The translations under genes and the position numbers were made by a program. The notes beneath the pieces were generated by a model that saw only the letters and a list, made by a program, of their open reading frames with translations, was not told the origin of the DNA and ran no database searches. Shown in pieces: positions 15,986-25,595 of a stretch of 64,000 bases of DNA; the first letter of the stretch is position 1, and each line of letters starts with the position of its first letter. The stretch is from the NCBI RefSeq assembly GCF_019052805.1, contig NZ_JAHQRJ010000001.1, forward strand, positions 1,178,001-1,242,000, in the 5' to 3' direction. Source of the stretch: Noviherbaspirillum sp. L7-7A. GTDB taxonomy: Bacteria; Pseudomonadota; Gammaproteobacteria; Burkholderiales; Burkholderiaceae_D.

Positions 15986-17412
15986 GGCGCGGTGCGTTCG
16001 CTGAGTTTGCTGGTGTCGCTGATGGCGAGGGCGCCGTCCCATCCTCCGCCGGCGGCGCGGTAGAGGGAGATCCAGGCGGCGGTGCGTTCGTTGAGCAGGG
16101 AGAGCAGGGCTGTTTCGGCAGTCAGCCGGACCCGGCGCGCCTCTTCCAGTTCCAGCAGGCTGGCCAGGCCGCTGCGGTAGCGCGCCTCGATGCCGGCAAA
16201 CGAGGCGCTGTAGCCTTCGACCGCCACCCGCGCATCCTCGCCGCGGCGGGCGGTGGCGTCCAGCGTGACCAGCGCCTGTTCCACCTCGCGCACCGCCTGG
16301 CGGGCCGTGGCCCGGTAGCGGATGGCGGCGGCGTCATAGCGCTCGCGGGCCGCGTCCAGGTTGGCGGCGCGGCGGCCGCCGTCGAAGATCGGCAGCGTCA
16401 GCGCGACCGGGCCGACCGACCAGGTGTCCAGCGAGCCGGCGATGGTGGCGCTGCGAAAGCGCGCCGCGCCGACCGAGCCGGCCAGCGTCAGGCGGGGATA
16501 GCGCTGGGCGTCGGCCGCGCCGATGTCGGCGGCGGCGGCGGCCACCTCGCTGGCCGCCCGCGCCAGGTCGGGCCGCTGCGCCAGCACCGCGGCCGGCAGG
16601 GCCGGAATCTGCAAGGCCGCTTCCTGCGGCAGCACGCCGGGCTGCTGCTGCAGCCGGCGCCGCAATTCCGCTTCCGGCATCGCCGTCAGCGCCACCAGGG
16701 TCTTGATGTCGATGTCGCAGCTGGCGCGCTGCTGCACCAGCCGGCTGTTGCCTTCGGCGGTGGTGGCGCGCGCCAGCGCGGCGGTGGCCGGCGCCTGAAA
16801 GCCGGCGTCGGCGGCGAGATTGGTCAGGCGCGCGGTCTCGCTGCGCGAAGCGGCGTCGGCAACCGCCACCTCCACCAGCTTTTCGCAGGTGCGCAAGCGG
16901 TAATACTGGCTGGCGGTTTCGGCGGCCAGCGTGACCCGCGCCTCATGCCAGCCGGCCCGGGCGCCGGCCAGCCTGGCTTCGGCGGCGTCGCGGCCGGCGC
17001 GGTTGGCGCCGAACAAATCGGCTTCCCAGCGTGCCTGCGCCGTTCCCTGCAGCACCGTGGCCATCGGCAATGGCGGCTGGGCGCTGCTGCGGCTGGCCTG
17101 CAGGTTGCCGTCCAGCGTCGGCAGCAGGGCGGCGGCGGCGCCGACCCGGGTGGCGCGGGCATCGGCGATCTGGGCGCGGGCGGCAGCCAGGTTGGGGCTG
17201 GCCGCCTGGGCCGCGTCGATCAGGTCGGCCAGCAGCGCATCGCCCTGGCCGCGCCACCAGGCCGATAGAATCGCATTGCTGCCCTGGTGCGGCAGCGGCG
17301 CCTGCCATGCCAACGGCGCCTCGGGCGTCACCGCTGCCGGCGGCGTGGTGGCGCAGCCGCCCAGCAGGGCAAGGGCGAGGGCGGCGTAGCTGCGTGGGCT
17401 GGGAAGCGGCAT
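15982..17412 (-). CDS. Outer-membrane factor lipoprotein of the RND pump (NodT/OprM family)
   Basis: 476 residues. A lipoprotein signal ends in LALLGGC with the acylated Cys. Two repeated OEP halves follow (about 55-245 and 265-450): the first with SPNLAAARAQIADARATRVGAAAALLPTLD, the second with RPDLARAASEVAAAAADIGAADAQRYPRLTLAG and the closing LPIFDGGRRAANLDAARERYDAA motif typical of NodT-like channels. It is the first gene of the efflux operon in transcription order, unlike the common adaptor-pump-channel order. The start at 17412 was chosen because the lipobox follows 23 residues later; a longer frame upstream lacks any signal. Confidence 0.92.
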   Translation of the reverse strand: MPLPSPRSYAALALALLGGCATTPPAAVTPEAPLAWQAPLPHQGSNAILSAWWRGQGDALLADLIDAAQAASPNLAAARAQIADARATRVGAAAALLPTLDGNLQASRSSAQPPLPMATVLQGTAQARWEADLFGANRAGRDAAEARLAGARAGWHEARVTLAAETASQYYRLRTCEKLVEVAVADAASRSETARLTNLAADAGFQAPATAALARATTAEGNSRLVQQRASCDIDIKTLVALTAMPEAELRRRLQQQPGVLPQEAALQIPALPAAVLAQRPDLARAASEVAAAAADIGAADAQRYPRLTLAGSVGAARFRSATIAGSLDTWSVGPVALTLPIFDGGRRAANLDAARERYDAAAIRYRATARQAVREVEQALVTLDATARRGEDARVAVEGYSASFAGIEARYRSGLASLLELEEARRVRLTAETALLSLLNERTAAWISLYRAAGGGWDGALAISDTSKLSERTAP

Positions 17413-17510
17413 GGGAAGCAGGGAAGCGAAAAGCGGCTGGGTGGACCTGAAGGCGTGGATCGGTTGGATAGGATAACGGCGCGCAGGCGGCTTCCCTTGA
17501 GCGGCCACGC

Positions 17511-18107
17511 CTACTTTTCCGCCTGCGACCGGTCCGGCGCCGGCAGGCTGTCTGCGTTCTGTTTCTCGGACAGCCTCTCCGACGCCGGCAGATAGCGTTC
17601 CACCAGGTTGAAGAAGCGGTCGTAGAACTTCGACTCCAGGATGGTCTGGCTGGCCACCTTCACCAGCGAGTCGTCGCTGCCGGTGAAGGGCAGCGACACC
17701 GAGCCCAGCGCCGGCACGCCGACACTGGCCGCGCTGTTGGTCTTCTTCAGCGCGTAATGGTCCTGCAGGGCATTGACGAAGGCCACGCTGTTCTTGCCGT
17801 CGGCGCTGTCGGGCGCGCATACCACGTGGAATTCGATCTCGGCATGCACCTCGCCATTGGGCTGGAAGTTCTTGCGGCCATTGACGGCATCGGTGCGCGA
17901 GGACGTAATCACATAGCCCTGGCTCAGCAGCGCCCGGCGCGCCGCCTCGCAGGTTTCGGCCGCGCTGGCGAGGTAGACATGGGAATAGGTATTGGTGTCG
18001 CCGAAGGCTTCATTCTGGTAGACCGCCTGCCTCGAGGTCGTGCAGGCGGCAAGCAGGGCGACAGGCACGACGCACAGGCAAATCCGGGGGCGGAGAGAGA
18101 CGGACAT
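17511..18107 (-). CDS. DUF2242 family lipoprotein
   Basis: 198 residues. A lipoprotein signal ends in ALLAAC (acylated Cys about 22). The mature part matches the DUF2242 family: YQNEAFGDTNTYSHVYLASAAETCEAARRALLSQGYVI, then a beta-rich middle with HVVCAPDS and a C-terminal amphipathic helix (ESKFYDRFFNLVERYL). Family function is unknown; it is probably an outer-membrane-attached periplasmic protein of beta-proteobacteria. It stands 98 bases upstream of the efflux operon on the same strand, so it could share its transcript. The ATG start is at 18107. Confidence 0.82.
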   Translation of the reverse strand: MSVSLRPRICLCVVPVALLAACTTSRQAVYQNEAFGDTNTYSHVYLASAAETCEAARRALLSQGYVITSSRTDAVNGRKNFQPNGEVHAEIEFHVVCAPDSADGKNSVAFVNALQDHYALKKTNSAASVGVPALGSVSLPFTGSDDSLVKVASQTILESKFYDRFFNLVERYLPASERLSEKQNADSLPAPDRSQAEK

Positions 18108-18261
18108 GAAACGGTTTCCTCAGAGGCAAAAAGTGGCGGTATTGTTTCGAGGCAATAAGCTCGTGAGACAAAGTGTTCGCAACTTTGTTGCAGATCCCCG
18201 AAAAAAATATCCCGGCGGAATCATGCCACAAGCCAGTGACGGATAGTACGCATTGGCCCCT

Positions 18262-18822
18262 TTACTGCAGCGGCTTGATGCGGCCGGCAAGTTCCAGCTT
18301 GCCGTCCCTCGCCCTGACCACGACGATCTCGCCCGATTCCACATAGCCGCCGATCAGCGCGGTGATGTTGACCTGGTGCGTCACCAGCACCAGCGGTGTG
18401 CCCGACGGATGGCGGCCGATCAGGCCCAGCACCAGTTCCGTCTGCGACTTTTCCTGGCCGCCGTTCTCGAAGAAGGAGTTCAGCGCCGGTTCCGGCGTGA
18501 CCGGCCCCAGGGCAAGACCGGCGGCGGTATCCAGGCAGCGGCACCACTGGCTGGAATACACCGTGGCGCGGGCGATGCCATGCTCGCGAAACAGCGCGCC
18601 GGCGCGTGCGGCCTGGCGCTTGCCCTCGGCCGACAGGTTGCGCTGGGTGCGGCAGTCGTCGAGGCGAAAGCCGGACGGGTCGCCCACGCCGGGCGCCTGT
18701 GCATGGCGCATCAGGGCCACATGGGTGCCGGCACGCAGGCCGGCCCATAGCGCGGTGTCGTCGGCCGCGCTTGCGGTTTGCCAGATCAGCAGGGCCAGCA
18801 AGGCCAGCATCAGTCTTTTCAT
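18262..18822 (-). CDS. Exported histidine phosphatase family protein
   Basis: 186 residues with a signal peptide (MKRLMLALLALLIWQTASAA). The mature domain is a phosphoglycerate-mutase-like phosphatase: the catalytic His40 in ALMRHAQAPG, Arg/Glu positions in LSAEGKRQAARAGALF and SSQWCRCLDTA, and the second catalytic His in LVLVTHQVNITALIG near residue 152. Similar to the Ais-like lipopolysaccharide-core phosphatases that PmrA controls in enterics, but here without a lipobox. It lies 20 bases downstream of the sensor kinase on the same strand, which supports a link to the two-component system. The start at 18822 has GGAGA upstream. Confidence 0.83.
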   Translation of the reverse strand: MKRLMLALLALLIWQTASAADDTALWAGLRAGTHVALMRHAQAPGVGDPSGFRLDDCRTQRNLSAEGKRQAARAGALFREHGIARATVYSSQWCRCLDTAAGLALGPVTPEPALNSFFENGGQEKSQTELVLGLIGRHPSGTPLVLVTHQVNITALIGGYVESGEIVVVRARDGKLELAGRIKPLQ

Positions 18823-18842
18823 CGGGATTCTCCAGAAGGGTG

Positions 18843-20159
18843 TCATTGTGCCGGCAGCGGAAACCGGACTTCCACCCGCAGGCCGCCCAGCGGCGCATCG
18901 GCCAGCGCAACCGGCGCGCCATGGCGGGCGGCGATATTGGCGACGATGGCCAGGCCCAGGCCGCTGCCGGTGCTGTCGGCGGCCTGGGCCTGGCCACGGT
19001 AGAAGCGCTGGAAGGCGCGCTCGCGCTCCGCGGCGGGGATGCCGGGGCCGCTGTCGTCCACCGTCAGCAGCGCTTCCTCGCCACGCCGCGCCACATTGAC
19101 CGCCACCTGGCCGCCCGGTGGCGTGTAGCGTATCGCATTGTCCAGCAGGTTGCGCATGAGTATGCGCAACGACTCGGCATCGGCATGGATGGCAACCGGC
19201 GCCGGCGCCTCCAGCGCAAGCTCGATACGGCGCGCCTCGGCTTGCGGCCAGGCATCGGCCAGCGCGGCGCGCGCCGTCTCGGCCAGGTCCAGCGGCGCAA
19301 GCACCGCCGGCGCTTCGCCGGGCGCGGTACGCGCCGCCGCCAGCAGTTGCTCGATCAGGCGGCTGGCGCGCTCCACGCCCTGGCGCAGCTGGGCGGCGGC
19401 CGCTTCCCGGCCGGCGGCATCGCCGGCGCGCGACAGCAGCTGCAGCTGCAGCGTCAGCGCCGTCAGCGGCGAACGCAGTTCATGGGCGGCGTCGGCGACG
19501 AAGGCGCGCTGGCTGTCGAACGCCAGCTTCAGCCGGCCCAGCAGGGAATTGATCGCATGCGCCACCGGCTCGACCTCGCTCGGCAGGTCCTGCTCCGGCA
19601 GCGGCTCCAGGCTGGCGGCATCCCTCCGCTTGACTTCCAGCGCCAGCCGCTGCACCGGCTTGAGCGCCCGATCGACCAGCAGCCAGATCAGGAGCGCCAT
19701 CAGCGGCGCGAAGATCAGCAGCGGGCGCAGGCTGCGCAGCGCGGCGGCGGCGGCCAGGTCGCGCCGCAACTCCAGCGGCTGCGCCACCTGGACGATGCGG
19801 CCGCGCGCGGCCATGCTGTAGACCCGCCAGCGCCGGTTGCCGGCATCGACATTGGAAAAACCCAGCACGGCGCGGTCGGGCAGGCCGCTGTCCGGATGCG
19901 ACAGGTAGAGGGTGGTGCCGTTCATGGTCCAGATCTGCGCCACCACCGACGGCGCTTCCTCGCCCGGACCGGGGGCCGGCGGCAGGCCGGCGGCCGCGCC
20001 CTGGTCGCGCAGCGACAGCGCGGTCTGGCGCAGCTGGTAGTCAAACAGCTGCTCGTTCTCGCGCAGGGTATTGCGGTAGGTCAGGAGGCCGGTGACGCCG
20101 GCCGCCAGCAGCGCCGCCGCCAGCAGGAATGCCGAAAGCCGGGCGCGCAGCGACTTCAT
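18843..20159 (-). CDS. Two-component sensor histidine kinase (QseC/PmrB-like)
   Basis: 438 residues, class I membrane kinase. Two membrane segments (about 8-28 and 143-164) bracket a periplasmic domain of about 115 residues with WTMNGTTLYLSHPDSGLP and WRVYSMAARGRIVQVAQPL, the pattern of the QseC/TctE sensor (2CSK-N) domain. A HAMP-like linker follows, then HisKA with His226 in DAAHELRSPLTAL and an HATPase with NLLDNAIRYTPPGG, DSGPGIP and GSGLGLAI. Its start overlaps the regulator stop by four bases (ATGA), so the two are coupled. It would phosphorylate the neighbouring OmpR-type regulator. Confidence 0.93.
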   Translation of the reverse strand: MKSLRARLSAFLLAAALLAAGVTGLLTYRNTLRENEQLFDYQLRQTALSLRDQGAAAGLPPAPGPGEEAPSVVAQIWTMNGTTLYLSHPDSGLPDRAVLGFSNVDAGNRRWRVYSMAARGRIVQVAQPLELRRDLAAAAALRSLRPLLIFAPLMALLIWLLVDRALKPVQRLALEVKRRDAASLEPLPEQDLPSEVEPVAHAINSLLGRLKLAFDSQRAFVADAAHELRSPLTALTLQLQLLSRAGDAAGREAAAAQLRQGVERASRLIEQLLAAARTAPGEAPAVLAPLDLAETARAALADAWPQAEARRIELALEAPAPVAIHADAESLRILMRNLLDNAIRYTPPGGQVAVNVARRGEEALLTVDDSGPGIPAAERERAFQRFYRGQAQAADSTGSGLGLAIVANIAARHGAPVALADAPLGGLRVEVRFPLPAQ

Positions 20160-20827
20160 GCGGCGCCGTCCGGACGCGGAATGTAGTAGCCCACGCCGCG
20201 CACATTGCGGATGAACTCCGCGCCCAGCTTGCGCCGGATCGCATGGATATGCACCTCCACCGCATTGCTCTCGATTTCCTCGCCCCAGCCGTACATCCTT
20301 TCCTCCAGCTGCGCCCGCGACAGGATCGCGCCCGGCCGCAGCGCCAGCGCCTCGACGATCGCGTATTCCCGCGCCGACAGCGTGACCGGCGCGCCGTCGC
20401 GCTGCACGCTGCGGCGCGCCAGGTCGAGCGCAACGCCGCCCAGCTGCAGGCCGGGACCGGTGCGGCCGGCGCTGCGCCGCAGGGCCGAGCGGATCCGGGC
20501 GGCCAGTTCGTCGAGATCGAAGGGCTTGACCAGGTAGTCGTCGGCGCCCGCATCCAGCCCGGCCACCCGCGACTCCACCGCGTCGCGGGCGGTGATGATG
20601 ATCACCGGCAGCGTCTTGCGCCTGGCGCGCAGGCCGCGCAGGATGTCCAGCCCCTCTTTGCCGGGCAGCCCCAGGTCCAGCAGCACCAGGTCGTAGTCGC
20701 CGGCGGCCAGCGCGGCGTCGGCGCGCGGACCGTCGCGCAGCCAGTCGACCACGTAGCCATCCTGCAGCAGCGCCTCGCGCACGGCGCTGCCTATCATGTT
20801 GTCGTCTTCGGCCAGGAGTATGCGCAT
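20156..20827 (-). CDS. OmpR-family response regulator (QseB/PmrA subgroup)
   Basis: 223 residues. Receiver domain 1-115 with acidic pair Glu7/Asp8, phosphoacceptor Asp51 in LVLLDLGLPG, Thr in IIITAR and Lys in YLVKPFDLDEL; winged-helix DNA-binding domain about 127-220 with RSVQRDGAPVTLSAREYAIVEAL, ESNAVEVHIHAIRRKLG and RGVGYYIP. First gene of an operon regulator-kinase-phosphatase. Known regulators of this subgroup bind CTTAA-N6-CTTAA, and one such site occurs upstream of degP at 854-869; no such box is seen in front of this operon. The ATG is at 20827. Confidence 0.94.
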   Translation of the reverse strand: MRILLAEDDNMIGSAVREALLQDGYVVDWLRDGPRADAALAAGDYDLVLLDLGLPGKEGLDILRGLRARRKTLPVIIITARDAVESRVAGLDAGADDYLVKPFDLDELAARIRSALRRSAGRTGPGLQLGGVALDLARRSVQRDGAPVTLSAREYAIVEALALRPGAILSRAQLEERMYGWGEEIESNAVEVHIHAIRRKLGAEFIRNVRGVGYYIPRPDGAA

Positions 20828-20883
20828 GGAATTGTTCGGAAGGAGGCGCGTATTCTACTGCTTGCTGCCTGGAATGCAGGCAT

Positions 20884-21837
20884 TCAGTTCCGGCGTCGCG
20901 CCAGCGAGCGCACTCCCAGCGCCGCCAGCGCCAGCAGCAGCGGCAGCAGGTAATACAGCACGCGGAAGGCCAGCAGCGCGGCCACCGCCTGCGAGACATC
21001 GGCGCCCTCGGGCAGCAGCGCCAGGAAGGCCGAGTCGAACACGCCCAGGCCGCCCGGCGCCTGGCTGGCGCTGCCTGCCACGATGGCAAGCAGGAAAGCC
21101 TGCATGAAATGGCTCCAGGTGAGACCCGGAATGGCCGGCAGCAGCAGCCACAGCACGCTGGACATGGCCAGCAGTTCCGCCACCCCGGCCGCCAGCTGGC
21201 CGGCGCACAGCGGCAACGGCGGCAAGGTCATCAGGTAACCGCGCAGGCGCAAGGTGCGCGGCCGGCGCGACAGCAGCAGGTAGGCCGCCGGCGCCAGCAG
21301 CAGCAAGCCGGCCATCCGCACCGAAGGCTTGACCGGGTCGACCGCGAACAGCAAGCCGCCAACGGTCCCGTAGGCCAGCCAGAACCCCAGGCTGGCAAAC
21401 ACCGCCATCTGGGCGATCCCGGACGGCGCCAGGCCCAGCGGCCGCAGGCCGGCATAGCGCACGCCGCCGCCGACCACCATGGCATTGAACGACACATTGC
21501 CCAGTGCAAACGCGGCAGCCGTCACTGGCGCGCTGCGTCGCCACTGCTGGGGGCGGCCCAGCCAGCGCAGGCTCAGAAAGTCATAGCAGGTCAGTGCCAG
21601 GTAAGCCAGCAGCAGGCAGCCCAGCGCCAGCGCCAGCCGCTGCGGCGGCAACGCGCGCAGCGCGGCGGCGATCGCGTGCGGACTGCTCTCCCTGAGCATT
21701 CCATGCAGGCCCCACAATGCCAGCGCCACGATGGCCAGGCCAAACAGCGGGCCGGCGGCGCGGCGCAGGCGGTGCGTTGCGCCGCGGTTCGCGTCAGGAG
21801 CATGGGTACGTTGGCTGGGATGGTCGGAATCGGGCAT
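20884..21837 (-). CDS. YbhN/LPG-synthase transmembrane-family protein
   Basis: 317 residues with about eight hydrophobic segments from residue 32 onward. The pattern GNVSFNAMVVGGGVRYAGLRPLGL and the closing GSASQAPGGLGVFDSAFLALLP are hallmarks of the UPF0104 / lysylphosphatidylglycerol synthase membrane domain (YbhN, MprF N-terminal flippase part). No aminoacyl-transferase domain follows, so it is the stand-alone flippase-like form; the substrate is unknown. The start at 21837 is preferred over an open-frame extension rich in Gly/Pro/Arg. It lies downstream of the ABC exporter genes and ends 56 bases before the two-component operon. Confidence 0.82.
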   Translation of the reverse strand: MPDSDHPSQRTHAPDANRGATHRLRRAAGPLFGLAIVALALWGLHGMLRESSPHAIAAALRALPPQRLALALGCLLLAYLALTCYDFLSLRWLGRPQQWRRSAPVTAAAFALGNVSFNAMVVGGGVRYAGLRPLGLAPSGIAQMAVFASLGFWLAYGTVGGLLFAVDPVKPSVRMAGLLLLAPAAYLLLSRRPRTLRLRGYLMTLPPLPLCAGQLAAGVAELLAMSSVLWLLLPAIPGLTWSHFMQAFLLAIVAGSASQAPGGLGVFDSAFLALLPEGADVSQAVAALLAFRVLYYLLPLLLALAALGVRSLARRRN

Positions 21838-21944
21838 GGGATGGCCAGGGCGGCAAGGGTGCCCATCCGGGTCACATGCCGGTCCAGGCAGGCCGCATTG
21901 TGCGCTATCCGACTGCCGGCGTCGTCGCCCCGGATCAAAGCCTT

Positions 21945-23213
21945 TCAACGCAAGGCTTGCACCCGCATGCCATCCTTCATCTGGTTATTCGGAAACTTCA
22001 CCACCTGCGCCCCTTCCGCCAAACCACCCTCCACCTGCGCCTCTTCCTGGTTGCGCTGGCCCACCCTGACCGGGCGCTCGCGGATGCGGCCGTCTTCCAC
22101 CGCGAAAACATGCCAGGCCTCGCCGACCCGGAACAGGCTGCTGCCCGGCACCTTGCGCACCCGTTCGGCTTCCCAGGTCACCACCCGCGCCTCGACCCGG
22201 TAGCCGTCGCCCAGCGGACCGAGCGCATCGACCGGCGTGGCGATCACGTTGACCCGCTGTTCCTCCACCCCCAGCGCCGACACCTTGGTGAAGGCGACCG
22301 GCTCGACCAGGCGCACCGTGGCGCGCAGCGACTGGCCGCCGCCCCAGTCGTCCAGCCACATGGTCTGGCCCGGCTTGATGCGCACCGCATCGGTGGACAG
22401 CACGTCTGCCACGATCTCGTAGTCGGCCGGATTGCCGACCGATACCAGCGGCGCGCCGGCGGCGACGATGCGCTCGCTCTTTTCATGCACCTTCAGCACA
22501 TAGCCATCCACCGGCGAGGTTAGCGGCAACGGTTGCTGGCCGCGCTGCTCGGCGGCGGCATCCGCTGCAATCAGCGCGGCCTGGGCGGCGCGCACGTCGC
22601 CCATCGCCGCCTGCGAGCGGGCACGGGCGGCGTCGGCCTCGGCGCGCGCCGCGGCTTCGGCCGAACGGGCCTTTTCCATTGCCTGCGGCGAGACGAATTT
22701 CTCTGCCACCAGGCGTTCGGTGCGGCTGCGCTCGCTCGCCGCCAGGGCCAGGTCGCTGGCGCTGCGCTGCACCCGCATTTCCGCCTCGCGCGCCAGCGCC
22801 CGCGCCGACTCCAGCCGCGCCTGGGCCTGCTCGCGCTGGCGCGGGTCCATCGGCGCCGGATACAAGGTCGCCAGCACCTGGCCCTGGCGCACCGGGTCGC
22901 CATCGTCCAGCGGGCTGCGCGCCAGCCGGCCCGCCACCGGCGCGGCCAGCACGTACTTGTCGTGGATGCGGACCTGGCCCTGGTTGCTCACGGCCACCTG
23001 CAGCGGCCCGGTCCGGACCGTGGCGAGCTCGGCGCCCAGCGGCGCCGGCGCGAACAGCAGCCAGCCCACGAGGCCAAGGGCCAGCAGCGCCAGGATGAGG
23101 TAGGCGGTGCGCTTGCGGCCGGGGCCGGACCTTGCGGCCGGGGGCCTGGCCGGCGCGACGGCCGTTGCCGGCCTGGGCGCCGGCGTTGCCTTGATCAGGG
23201 TGCGTGCATCCAT
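21945..23213 (-). CDS. HlyD-type periplasmic adaptor of an ABC exporter
   Basis: 422 residues. One membrane helix (about 37-56: AYLILALLALGLVGWLLFAP), then barrel-sandwich (LAAPVAGRLARSPLDDGDPVRQGQVLATL), a long Ala/Arg-rich alpha hairpin (about 125-215), the second sandwich half (LTSPVDGYVLKVHEKSERIVAAGAPL) and C-terminal barrel parts. It resembles MacA/DevB-like adaptors that work with FtsX-type permeases. It starts 6 bases after the permease stop, in one operon with permease and ATPase. No outer-membrane channel gene is attached, so the pump may share a TolC-like protein encoded elsewhere. Confidence 0.88.
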   Translation of the reverse strand: MDARTLIKATPAPRPATAVAPARPPAARSGPGRKRTAYLILALLALGLVGWLLFAPAPLGAELATVRTGPLQVAVSNQGQVRIHDKYVLAAPVAGRLARSPLDDGDPVRQGQVLATLYPAPMDPRQREQAQARLESARALAREAEMRVQRSASDLALAASERSRTERLVAEKFVSPQAMEKARSAEAAARAEADAARARSQAAMGDVRAAQAALIAADAAAEQRGQQPLPLTSPVDGYVLKVHEKSERIVAAGAPLVSVGNPADYEIVADVLSTDAVRIKPGQTMWLDDWGGGQSLRATVRLVEPVAFTKVSALGVEEQRVNVIATPVDALGPLGDGYRVEARVVTWEAERVRKVPGSSLFRVGEAWHVFAVEDGRIRERPVRVGQRNQEEAQVEGGLAEGAQVVKFPNNQMKDGMRVQALR

Positions 23214-23219
23214 GCAGTG

Positions 23220-25595
23220 TCACTCCCGGGTCTTCAAAACTTCGATCAGGTCCAGCCGGCGCACCTTGCGCCAGACCAGCGCGCTTGCCACCGCGGCGGC
23301 GGCCAGCACCACGCCGATCGACAGCAGGAAGGTGCGGCGGCTGACCACCAGCGGAATGCGGAACAGGTCCTGGCTCAGCAATTCCGATAGCAGCGCCGCC
23401 AGGCCGTAGCCGAGCAGGCAGCCCAGCGGCAGCGAGGCCAGCGTCAGCGCTGCCTGCTGGCCGAGCAGCATCGCGGCCACTTCCACATTGGTGAAACCGA
23501 GGATGCGCAGGCTGGCCAGTTCAATCGCCTGTTCCGACAGCGCGATGCGGGTGGCGTTATAGACCACGCCCAGCGCGATGATGCAGGCGAAGCCGACCAG
23601 CACCACGGTATTGATGCGCATGTTCTCCGCCACCGTCGACAGAAAGCTCTGCAGCGTGGCCTCCCGCAGGCTGACGCTGCGGATCGCCGGCACGGTCTTC
23701 AGCTGCCGGTACAGCGTGCCCTGGGTTTTCGGGTCGACCGCCAGGAACGCGCCGGAGGCCAGCAGCGGCTCCTGCGCCAGCGCCGCCATGGCCCGCGCAT
23801 CCATGTACGACAGCATGCCGATCGGCTCGTCGATGATGCGCGCCACCGGCGTTCGGGCATGCTGGCGCTGGCCTTCCATGAAGTCGATCTCCAGGTGCTC
23901 GCCTTCGGCAATGCCCAGCGTGTCGGCCAGCATGCGGGTCAGCACGATGCCCCTGGGCGGCAGGTCGATGGCGCGCTCGCCTTCGTCCAGCACCCGGCGC
24001 AGCTCGCGCCGCGGCGGCAGCGCGATGATGGCGGTGCGCTTGCTGCGATGGCGAAAGCGCATCGTCACCGCCGCCGAGCGGAATGGTTCCACCCGCAGCA
24101 CGCCGGGCAGGGCTTCCAGGTTGTGCGCCACCGCCCAGTCGCGCGGCTCGTTGAAGGACAGCGTCACATCGTCGCGCTGGGCGACCCGGAACTGCACCCG
24201 CACGATCTCGTTGAGGGCATCGAAGGTGTACTGCCCGGTGATCACCAGCGCCAGCGCCGAGGCCAGGCCGAGGATGGACAGCAGGCTCTTGGCCGGCTTG
24301 CGCTCCAGGTTGCGCAGCACCATGCGCACCGGCAGCGCGATCCAGCGTTGCAGGCCTAGCCGCTCCAGCGGCCCCGGCCGGTAGCGCGCCGGCGCCTCCG
24401 GCCGCATCGACTCGGCCGGCGACAGCGTCACCACCCGCCGCGCCGCCATCAGCGCGCCGGCCACCGCCGACAGCGCGGCAATCGACAGCGCCGCGGCAAT
24501 CGCGAAGCCCGACAGCGAGAACGACAGCTGCGGAAAGTGATAGAAGCGGGCATACAGCCGGGCCAGCCCGTGGCCCAGCCAGGCGCCGACCGCGATGCCG
24601 CCCATGCCGCCGGTCATGACGGTCAGCAGCGCAAACTTCATGTAATGCAGGCTGACCGCCAGCCGGCTGTAGCCGAAGCTCTTCAACAGGCCGATCTGCG
24701 CCCGCTGCAGCGTGGTCAGCCGCAGCAGCACGTTATGGATCAGGAAGGCCGCCACGGCGAGGAAGATCGCCGGCAGCACGGTCGAGCTGACCCGGCTCTG
24801 GGCCAGCTCGCTGGCCAGGAAATTGTGCGACAGCTGCTCGCTGCGGCCATAGGCGCCGATCGCGCCGTAGGGCGCCAGCAGGCGGTCCAGTTCCGCGATC
24901 ACCTGCTGCTCGCTGGCATGCGGCGCCAGCGTGACGGTGATGTCATTGATGCCGTCGCGCATGGCCAGTGCGCCGGCCAGCGCATCGCGGTCCATCCACA
25001 GCACGCCGAAGCGCCGGTTGTCGGGAAAGCTGTTGCCCTTGATCTCGTTGACATATTCCGGCGAGATCGCAATGCCGGCGATGCGCAGCTGCTCGCGCCG
25101 GCCATTGATGATCGCGCCCAGGGTGTCTCCCGGACGCAGCCGGTTGGCGCCGGAAAAGGCTTCGCTGACCAGCACTTCATTGCGCCCCAATGTGCCCGGC
25201 AGCCGGCCCGAGCGCAGATGCACCCGGTTCAGGCCGGCGCCGTCCGGCGCCAGCGATACCAGCCGGCCGCTGGCAGGCTCGTCCAGCCCCGGCACATCGA
25301 GCGAGGCATCGAACACCACCCGGCCCTGGGCCTGGCTGACGCCGGGAATCGCCTGCACCCGGCCAACGATGTTCGCCGGCGCCCGGCGCACGCTGGCGAA
25401 CACATCGGCGAAGCGGTAGCGCTCGTAATAGGCCTCCTGCGCGGAGAGCAGCGCCTCGTAGCCGCCGCGCATGGTGACGAAGGTGGCGATGCCGCACAGC
25501 GCCACCATGGCCACCGCCAGCACCTGGCCGCGCATGCGCCACAGGTCGCGCAGCAGCTTGCGGTCCAGCGCATTGATGAAGGCCGGCATCACCAT
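23220..25595 (-). CDS. ABC transporter permease with two FtsX domains
   Basis: 791 residues. An N-terminal helix (about 21-42) leads to a periplasmic MacB-PCD-like domain (about 45-255), then three helices of the first FtsX domain (about 265-390, with [22 protein letters not shown]), a linker helix and another periplasmic region (about 440-665), and a second FtsX domain (about 670-785, with [24 protein letters not shown]). Such long permeases belong to the MacB/LolE-related exporters of lipids, peptides or drugs. Its start overlaps the ATPase stop by seven bases. It works with the ATPase upstream and the HlyD adaptor downstream. Confidence 0.9.
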   Translation of the reverse strand: MVMPAFINALDRKLLRDLWRMRGQVLAVAMVALCGIATFVTMRGGYEALLSAQEAYYERYRFADVFASVRRAPANIVGRVQAIPGVSQAQGRVVFDASLDVPGLDEPASGRLVSLAPDGAGLNRVHLRSGRLPGTLGRNEVLVSEAFSGANRLRPGDTLGAIINGRREQLRIAGIAISPEYVNEIKGNSFPDNRRFGVLWMDRDALAGALAMRDGINDITVTLAPHASEQQVIAELDRLLAPYGAIGAYGRSEQLSHNFLASELAQSRVSSTVLPAIFLAVAAFLIHNVLLRLTTLQRAQIGLLKSFGYSRLAVSLHYMKFALLTVMTGGMGGIAVGAWLGHGLARLYARFYHFPQLSFSLSGFAIAAALSIAALSAVAGALMAARRVVTLSPAESMRPEAPARYRPGPLERLGLQRWIALPVRMVLRNLERKPAKSLLSILGLASALALVITGQYTFDALNEIVRVQFRVAQRDDVTLSFNEPRDWAVAHNLEALPGVLRVEPFRSAAVTMRFRHRSKRTAIIALPPRRELRRVLDEGERAIDLPPRGIVLTRMLADTLGIAEGEHLEIDFMEGQRQHARTPVARIIDEPIGMLSYMDARAMAALAQEPLLASGAFLAVDPKTQGTLYRQLKTVPAIRSVSLREATLQSFLSTVAENMRINTVVLVGFACIIALGVVYNATRIALSEQAIELASLRILGFTNVEVAAMLLGQQAALTLASLPLGCLLGYGLAALLSELLSQDLFRIPLVVSRRTFLLSIGVVLAAAAVASALVWRKVRRLDLIEVLKTRE

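Noticed and set aside
12893-16063. 1056-codon plus-strand frame opposite the RND pump and adaptor
   Set aside because: Composition (Arg, Gly, His, Gln rich) is that of an antisense shadow; the minus-strand genes have complete domains.
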